From Cristatella mucedo (lineage: Eukaryota > Bryozoa > Phylactolaemata > Cristatellidae): DNA of 64,000 bases. Below the pieces are notes generated by a model. It did not search any database, was not told the DNA's origin, and saw only the letters and a program-made list of their open reading frames with translations. Every line of letters starts with the position of its first letter. Position 1 is the stretch's first letter. The stretch covers positions 21,356,501-21,420,500 of the forward strand of contig WPIO01000001.1 of NCBI GenBank assembly GCA_009760855.2, read 5' to 3'. The translations under genes were made by a program, and so were the position numbers. Below are positions 63,808 through 64,000 of the stretch, piece after piece.

Positions 63808-63970
63808 ATCCTAGCTGATTAAACAGCCTCTTTTTGTATAGCGACAGAAGAGCCTTTGCGGCTATCACCACCCCTTGCAGTGGCGATACAGAATCGCCCA
63901 CCGCAGGAATTGAACCCATGACCTCGGGACCAAGGTCGCAAAAGCAACCACCTTACCTAGTGTGCGCCAG
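63808..63970 (-). mobile_element. SINE-B, tRNA-derived SINE
   Basis: Begins with its AATCCTAGCTGATTAAACAG tail and ends at the A-box region, reverse orientation. B box on the - strand is GGGTTCAATTCC. Confidence 0.9.
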
Positions 63971-64000
63971 CAATCCACCAGCAAAGCAGGCAATTCACCA

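Overview
The window is eukaryotic nuclear DNA. It has long introns with GT-AG splice sites, CpG-rich 5' ends, long dinucleotide microsatellites, L2/CR1-type non-LTR retrotransposons, two tRNA-derived SINE families and a Tigger/pogo DNA transposon. There is no operon structure and no CRISPR. The element types and a TATA + TCAGTT initiator promoter suggest a protostome invertebrate, perhaps an arthropod such as a chelicerate. That placement is inference; no marker gene fixes the species.

Two host genes can be supported. The first, on the + strand from 6711 to 33364, is a complete acetoacetyl-CoA synthetase (AACS) gene. I assembled 18 exons by hand. All reading-frame phases agree, all junctions are GT-AG except one GC-AG, and the product is 671 aa with every adenylate-forming motif. 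It starts in a CpG-rich island with a CCAAT box. Its introns hold most of the repeats in the first half of the window: (AC)n, (TC)n, (TA)n, L2 fragments, SINEs and a Tigger-like fragment.

The second gene, on the - strand from about 43462 to 40192, has two exons and encodes a 328-aa secreted protein. A signal peptide exon is spliced in phase 1 to one large exon encoding a short Gly/Tyr/Ala-rich head, 16 poly-asparagine tracts separated by Gly-rich linkers, and a Tyr-rich tail. A TATA box lies exactly 30 bp upstream of an arthropod-type initiator. I do not recognise a family, and this is the most novel object in the window. Its intron contains a GGC/GGCGGA array of about 345 bp.

The rest is mainly mobile DNA. 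Family L2-A (3' tail ending in TTATTATT) has about a dozen copies, the longest at 49337-52360 with part of the APE endonuclease and almost all of the reverse transcriptase. Family L2-B has a 3' tail shared with the tRNA-derived SINE-A, which suggests that L2-B machinery moves SINE-A. SINE-B is a second tRNA-derived family with seven copies. At the right end (59639-63791) a decayed Tigger transposase is split by two L2-A insertions and an LTR-like insertion. Between 53.4 and 58.5 kb, and in several other intergenic stretches, I see nothing recognisable. A CpG-rich stretch at 58.6-59.4 kb is open on both strands and remains unexplained.
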